A DNA stretch of 64,000 nucleotides from Pseudomonas azadiae (GTDB taxonomy: Bacteria > Pseudomonadota > Gammaproteobacteria > Pseudomonadales > Pseudomonadaceae): NCBI RefSeq assembly GCF_019145355.1, contig NZ_JAHSTY010000001.1:558001-622000 (forward strand). The letters are read 5' to 3'. Shown here one piece after another: positions 59,827 to 64,000 of the stretch. The translations under genes and the position numbers were made by a program. Each line of letters starts with the position of its first letter. Position 1 is the first letter of the stretch. The notes below the pieces were generated by a model. It did no database searches and was not told where the DNA came from. It saw nothing but the letters and a program-made list of their open reading frames with translations.

Positions 59827-61664
59827 GCATACGCTCCCAAGGTCATGGTGGTGGCGCCCTGCTGCGTGTCGCGCAACCGGGCGCTGTCGTGGTGGCAAAG
59901 GATTTCACCGCCGTTGTCCAGGGCGCGACGCTTCGGCGCAGTGCGGTTGCACAGGCCATCGACGCGCACCGGGCAGCGATCGAGAAAGGTGCACAGTTCC
60001 TGCACGTTGGCGCGCTCGCCAACCGGCGGCAGCGCGCCGCTGGTGGCGCCGCAGTGCTCCAGCCAACCCTGGCGCAATTCGGGCACCGAGTGGATCAGCA
60101 GATCGGTATACGGATGGAACGGCGCCTCGGCAAACGACTGGCGGCTGCCGGCCTGCACTTTGTGGCCGCTGTACATCACCACAATGTCATCGCACAGCGC
60201 GCGCACGGTGGAGATGTCGTGGCTGATGAACAGGTACGACACGCCGAGTTGCTGGCGCAGGTCGCGCAGCAGTTCAAGGATCGCGGCGCCGACCACCGTA
60301 TCCAGGGCCGAGGTGACTTCGTCGCACAGGATCAAATCCGGTTTGGCCGCCAGGGCGCGAGCCAGGTTGACCCGCTGCTTTTGCCCACCGGACAGTTCGT
60401 TGGGGCGCCGTTCGGCGAGGTCGCGGGGCAGGCGCACCAGGTCGAGCAGTTCGCCGATGCGCGATTGCAGCGCCGCGCCTTTGAGGCCGAAGTACATTTT
60501 CAGCGGTCGGCTGATGATGCTCGCCACGCTGTGCATGGGGTTGAGCGCAGTGTCGGCGTTCTGGAACACCATCTGGATCCGCCTGAACTGTTCCGGCGTA
60601 CGCTCTGCGAGGCTGCCGCCCAAGGGTTGACCATCGAAGGTCAAGCCACCCAGGGCCGGCGTCAACAACCCTGCAACCACGCGGGCCAGGGTGGATTTAC
60701 CCGAACCCGACTCACCGATCACACCGATGGCCTGGCCGCGTCGCACGGTCAGGTCGATGTCTTCCAGCACCCGAATCGACGGCATGCCGTGCATGTTCTT
60801 GTTGCCGTAGCCGGCGGTGAGGCCGCTGATGGTCAGCAACGGTACGTCCTGGGCGATGCCGCATGGCGGGCGAAGGGTGGTGTCCGGGCGTGCGGCGGCG
60901 AGCAGGCTGCGCGTGTATTCATGGGCCGGAGCCTGGAGCAGCGGCGCCGTGGCGCTTTGCTCAAGGATCTGCCCGCCGTTGAGCACCACGATCTGGTCGG
61001 CCATTTGCGCCACAACCGCCAGGTCGTGGGACACGTACACCGCCGTGGCGCCGCGTTCACGCACGACACGCTTGAAGGCGCGCAGCACGTCGATCTGGGT
61101 GGTCACGTCGAGCGCGGTGGTCGGCTCGTCGAGCACCACCAGCAACGGATCGCTGATCAGTGCCATTGCCGCCATCACCCGTTGCAGTTGCCCACCGGAA
61201 ACCTGGTGCGGGTAGCGTCGAGCAATGCGTTCGGGGTCGGGCAGGGCCAGGTCGCGAAACAGCCCGATCGCCTTGGCGTGCAGCTCGGCGCGGGTGCCCA
61301 GGCCGTGAATCAACGCGCCCTCCACCACCTGGTCGATCAGCCTCTTGGCCGGGTTGAACGCCGCTGCGGCGCTTTGCGCGATATAGGACACGCGATTGCC
61401 GCGCAGGCCTTGCAGCTGTTTTTCGCTGAGGGCGAGCATGTCGTGTTCGCCGACCTGCACCACCCCGCCGGACAAGCGACAGCCACGCCGGGCATAGCCC
61501 AACAACGCCAGGGCGATGGTGGTCTTGCCCGAGCCGGACTCGCCGATCAACGCCAGCACTTCACCTTTTTCCAGGGAAAAACTCACGCCCTTGACGATCT
61601 CGACGTCGCCGCGTTCGCCACACGCGACCACGCGCAGGTCTTCGACACGAATCAATTCGGTCAT
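59823..61664 (-). CDS. peptide/opine-type ABC transporter ATPase, fused DppD-DppF form
   Basis: A 613-residue protein with two complete nucleotide-binding domains, equivalent to DppD and DppF in one chain. Domain 1: Walker A GESGSGKTT, signature VSGGQLQR, Walker B LLVVLDEPTTALD. Domain 2: GESGSGKST, LSGGQKQR, LILCDEVTSALD. The C-terminal cysteine-bearing tail (CGATSGALPPVGERANVQELCTF in part) is typical of peptide transporters. It lies between two permease genes and the dehydrogenase subunits, one base from the DppC-like gene. Confidence 0.92.
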   Translation of the reverse strand: MTELIRVEDLRVVACGERGDVEIVKGVSFSLEKGEVLALIGESGSGKTTIALALLGYARRGCRLSGGVVQVGEHDMLALSEKQLQGLRGNRVSYIAQSAAAAFNPAKRLIDQVVEGALIHGLGTRAELHAKAIGLFRDLALPDPERIARRYPHQVSGGQLQRVMAAMALISDPLLVVLDEPTTALDVTTQIDVLRAFKRVVRERGATAVYVSHDLAVVAQMADQIVVLNGGQILEQSATAPLLQAPAHEYTRSLLAAARPDTTLRPPCGIAQDVPLLTISGLTAGYGNKNMHGMPSIRVLEDIDLTVRRGQAIGVIGESGSGKSTLARVVAGLLTPALGGLTFDGQPLGGSLAERTPEQFRRIQMVFQNADTALNPMHSVASIISRPLKMYFGLKGAALQSRIGELLDLVRLPRDLAERRPNELSGGQKQRVNLARALAAKPDLILCDEVTSALDTVVGAAILELLRDLRQQLGVSYLFISHDISTVRALCDDIVVMYSGHKVQAGSRQSFAEAPFHPYTDLLIHSVPELRQGWLEHCGATSGALPPVGERANVQELCTFLDRCPVRVDGLCNRTAPKRRALDNGGEILCHHDSARLRDTQQGATTMTLGAYA

Positions 61665-61665
61665 T

Positions 61666-62541
61666 TCAATGGCCTCCCGTGCGGCGACTACGTCGGGACG
61701 ACAGGTAGTCGATCAACAGATTCACACCGATGGTCAGCGTGCCGATGGCCAGCGCCGGAAGGATGACCGCCAGCGCGCCCTGGTTGAGCCCGCCGATGTT
61801 TTCGCGCACCAGCGAGCCAAGGTCAGCGTCCGGCGGTTGCACGCCGAGGCCGAGAAAGCTCATGCCGCTGAGCAACAGCACGATGTAGCCAAAACGCAGG
61901 CCCAGGTCGGTCAAGACCGGGTTGAGCATATTCGGCAGAATTTCCATGCAGGCCACGTACAACCGGCCTTCGCCACGCGTGCGCGCGACCTGCACGTATT
62001 CCAGGGCCTCGATGTTGACCGCCATGCTGCGGGCGACGCGGAACGAGCCGGGGATATAACTGATGACAGCAGTGCAGATCAGCAGCGTGACGGAGGAGCC
62101 AAAGGCGGAGACCATGACCAGTGCGAGCATTTTGCTCGGGATCGAGATAAAGGCATCCATGATGCGGCTGATGATTTCGTCCAGCCACTTGGGCGAGACC
62201 ACCGACAACAGCGCACAACCGGTGCCCAGGGCACTGGCCAGCAATGCCGCGACCAACGCCAGGCCGACCGTGAAGCGCGCACCCACCAGCACGCGGCTGA
62301 GCATGTCGCGGCCCAGGTAATCGGTGCCGAACGGATGGGCAAGGCTCAAGCCTTCGAAGATGTTGTCGGACACCACCTCACCCACCGGGTGCGGCGCCAG
62401 CCAGGGACCGAACAACGCCACCAGCAACCAGGCCACGCACACCACGGCGCCCAGCAGCCCAAGCCACGACGGGCCGCTGGACACCTTGGCGAGCGCCAGG
62501 GCCGACGAAACAGGCTTTGATTTCGCAATGAGCGTATTCAT
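61666..62541 (-). CDS. peptide-type ABC transporter permease (DppC-like)
   Basis: An inner-membrane permease of 291 residues with about six helices. It has the N-terminal helix LGLLGAVVCVAWLLVALFGPWLAP, the HPFGTDYLGRDMLSRVLVGAR segment typical of DppC/OppC, and the cytoplasmic EAA loop (LEYVQVARTRGEGRLYVACM). The start overlaps the DppB-like stop (ATGA). It is part of the importer of this catabolic operon. Confidence 0.9.
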   Translation of the reverse strand: MNTLIAKSKPVSSALALAKVSSGPSWLGLLGAVVCVAWLLVALFGPWLAPHPVGEVVSDNIFEGLSLAHPFGTDYLGRDMLSRVLVGARFTVGLALVAALLASALGTGCALLSVVSPKWLDEIISRIMDAFISIPSKMLALVMVSAFGSSVTLLICTAVISYIPGSFRVARSMAVNIEALEYVQVARTRGEGRLYVACMEILPNMLNPVLTDLGLRFGYIVLLLSGMSFLGLGVQPPDADLGSLVRENIGGLNQGALAVILPALAIGTLTIGVNLLIDYLSSRRSRRTGGH

Positions 62542-63494
62542 TGGTTTCTCAGCCTCGGGTTGGACAGGATGGCGCACAGGTCGGCGAGCAACACCAAGGC
62601 CAGGTAGGCCGCGCAGAACAACATGGTGCAGGCTTGCACCAGCGCCATGTCACGGTTGGTCACGGCATCGACCATCAAACTGGCGATGCCCGGATAGTTG
62701 AAGATGGTTTCGACGATCACCACACCCCCCAACAGGTACGACAGGCTCAGGGCAATGGCGTTGGCGATCGGCCCGATCGCATTGGGCAAGGCATGGCGCA
62801 ACACGATGCGTATCGGGCTGACGCCCTTGAGCCGGGCCATTTCCACGTAGGGGCTGTCGAGCTGGTCGATCACCGCGGCGCGGGTCATGCGTGCCATCTG
62901 CGCCACGATCACGCAGCACAGCGTCATCACCGGCAAGGCATAGGTGCGCATGAATTGCAGCGGCGAGGTGATGTCGCTGGCGTAAGACAGCGCCGACAAC
63001 CAACCGAGGTTGACCGCGAAGATCAGCACCGCCAGGGTGGCCACCAGGAACTCCGGCACGGCGACCATCGCCAGGGTTACGAAGCTCAGGCAGCTGTCGA
63101 TACGCCCGCCGCGGCCCATCGCCGAGCCGATGCCGAGCACCAGCGCCACCGGCACCGACACCAGTGCCGTTGCGCCCGCCAGCATCAGCGTGTTCGGCAC
63201 CCGGCCCGCCATCAACTCACCCACCGGCATCGCATTGGACACTGACACGCCCATGTCACCGGTGAGCAGGCTCATCAACCAGTGCAGGTAGCGCAACACA
63301 CCGGGCTGGTCCAACCCCAGCTTCAGGCGCAGTGCCGCCACCTGTTCAGGGGTCGCGAACTGGCCGAGGGATTGTTGCGCCGCGTCCCCCGGCAGCACGG
63401 CTGTGATCGCAAACACGACCATGGACACGATCAACAAGGTCACGACCCCGGCGCCGAAGCGCCGGCCGATCAACCACAGGGTATTGCTATTCAT
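62538..63494 (-). CDS. peptide-type ABC transporter permease (DppB-like)
   Basis: An inner-membrane permease of 318 residues with about six helices. It begins with the DppB-type block RFGAGVVTLLIVSMVVFAITAVLPGDAA and contains the EAA loop SPYVEMARLKGVSPIRIVLRHALPNAIGP, both family signatures. The start at 63494 has GAGGAGGGC; upstream frame residues belong to the binding-protein gene in another frame. It follows the binding protein by 13 bases. Confidence 0.9.
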   Translation of the reverse strand: MNSNTLWLIGRRFGAGVVTLLIVSMVVFAITAVLPGDAAQQSLGQFATPEQVAALRLKLGLDQPGVLRYLHWLMSLLTGDMGVSVSNAMPVGELMAGRVPNTLMLAGATALVSVPVALVLGIGSAMGRGGRIDSCLSFVTLAMVAVPEFLVATLAVLIFAVNLGWLSALSYASDITSPLQFMRTYALPVMTLCCVIVAQMARMTRAAVIDQLDSPYVEMARLKGVSPIRIVLRHALPNAIGPIANAIALSLSYLLGGVVIVETIFNYPGIASLMVDAVTNRDMALVQACTMLFCAAYLALVLLADLCAILSNPRLRNQ

Positions 63495-63507
63495 CGCACT
63501 GCCCTCC

Positions 63508-64000
63508 TCACGCGTCCAGCCACACCTGCTCGGCGAACATATAGCCCATGAAGCCGCCCAGCGGGTTGGCGTCATAGCCTTTGATGCGCTGGTCGACGCC
63601 GTCGATGTTGCTGATGAACACCGGCACGCCGATACCGCAGTGGTCGTGGACCAGGGCCTGCATGTCGCCATACATCCTGGCGCGCCTGGCATCATCGGTT
63701 TCGCCACGGGCCAGCATCAGCAGTTGGTCGAACTGCTCGTTCTGCCAGCCGGACTCGTTCCACGGCGCCTTGGACTGGAAGAACTGCGAGAACATCACGT
63801 CGGCGTTCGGCCGTGGGTTGATGTTGCCGAAGCTCAACGGGTGCTTCATCCAGTGGTTGGACCAGTAGCCGTCACTGGGCAGGCGGTTCACGTTCAGGGT
63901 GAGCCCGGCCTGTTTGGCCGATTGCTGCAACAGCACGGCGATGTCCACCGAACCGGTAGCGGCAGGCGACGCCATGACCGGCATGGTGATTTTTTCCATG
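63508..64000 (-). CDS. ABC transporter substrate-binding protein (SBP_bac_5), C-terminal part
   Basis: The last 164 or so residues of a periplasmic peptide/opine-binding protein; the gene continues past the window end. The block ESGWQNEQFDQLLMLARGETDDARRARMYGDMQALVHDHCGIGVPVF (seen in parts) and the end GYMFAEQVWLDA are typical of the DppA/OppA family near its C-terminus. It is upstream of the two permease genes on the same strand, so it is the first or an early gene of the operon. Confidence 0.88.
   Translation of the reverse strand, partial: MEKITMPVMASPAATGSVDIAVLLQQSAKQAGLTLNVNRLPSDGYWSNHWMKHPLSFGNINPRPNADVMFSQFFQSKAPWNESGWQNEQFDQLLMLARGETDDARRARMYGDMQALVHDHCGIGVPVFISNIDGVDQRIKGYDANPLGGFMGYMFAEQVWLDA

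Overview
The window looks like chromosome of a Pseudomonas of the P. fluorescens group. The signs are GC-rich codon use, AGGAG-type ribosome binding sites, many REP palindromes of the TGTGGGAGC and GTAGTGAGCGGGC types, a REP-associated tyrosine transposase (RAYT), and Pseudomonas-typical families (DUF6124, DUF1652, a DUF6543-like large toxin, OoxAB/HcnBC-like dehydrogenases). No tRNA, rRNA, CRISPR array, prophage or classical insertion sequence was seen.

Left part (1-16.4 kb): the end of a DAHP synthase, an aldo/keto reductase (DkgB-like), a stand-alone receiver protein lacking its phospho-acceptor aspartate, and a BvgS/EvgS-like hybrid kinase with its LuxR-type response regulator. Then come an MgtA-like Mg2+ ATPase with a long structured leader, an FKBP-GNAT pair, a small DUF6124 gene behind a strongly folded leader, a nitrilase-family amidohydrolase, a multi-PAS LuxR regulator, DUF1652 and an MFS exporter.

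Accessory stretch (16.1-22.3 kb): an RcnB-like secreted protein, a 1446-residue dermonecrotic-toxin-like protein, a decayed second copy of the RcnB-like gene, and an AT-rich island encoding a protein with 15 VPGGV-type pentapeptides.

Metabolic middle (22.4-33.5 kb): an XRE-cupin regulator with a PuuA-like glutamine synthetase, a LysR regulator, and a LacI-controlled polyol operon. The operon encodes a ribose-type ABC transporter, a Zn polyol dehydrogenase, an FGGY kinase and an SDR. Upstream of its first gene lie a LacI operator and an A-rich Hfq/Crc-like tract.

Surface and envelope section (33.8-44 kb): a secreted pre-peptidase-domain protein behind a LexA-like box, a putative glycine-rich effector with a two-helix membrane partner, an ABC ATPase/FtsX-type permease/CrtC-like lipoprotein set whose signal-peptide codons contain a whole REP pair, and an Ais-like phosphatase plus ArnT that share an upstream motif.

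Right part (44-64 kb): a RAYT between two of its probable REP substrates, a PNPOx-fold protein, an aldo/keto reductase, DUF1835, a GabT-HAD-Lrp cluster, GhrA, an array of about 6.5 units of a 179-180 bp REP repeat, and a broken tartrate dehydrogenase gene. These are followed by GabD and one tightly overlapping operon (peptide-type ABC transporter, three-subunit FAD/Fe-S dehydrogenase, ArgE-like deacylase) that probably imports and oxidises an amino-acid-like or opine-like compound.
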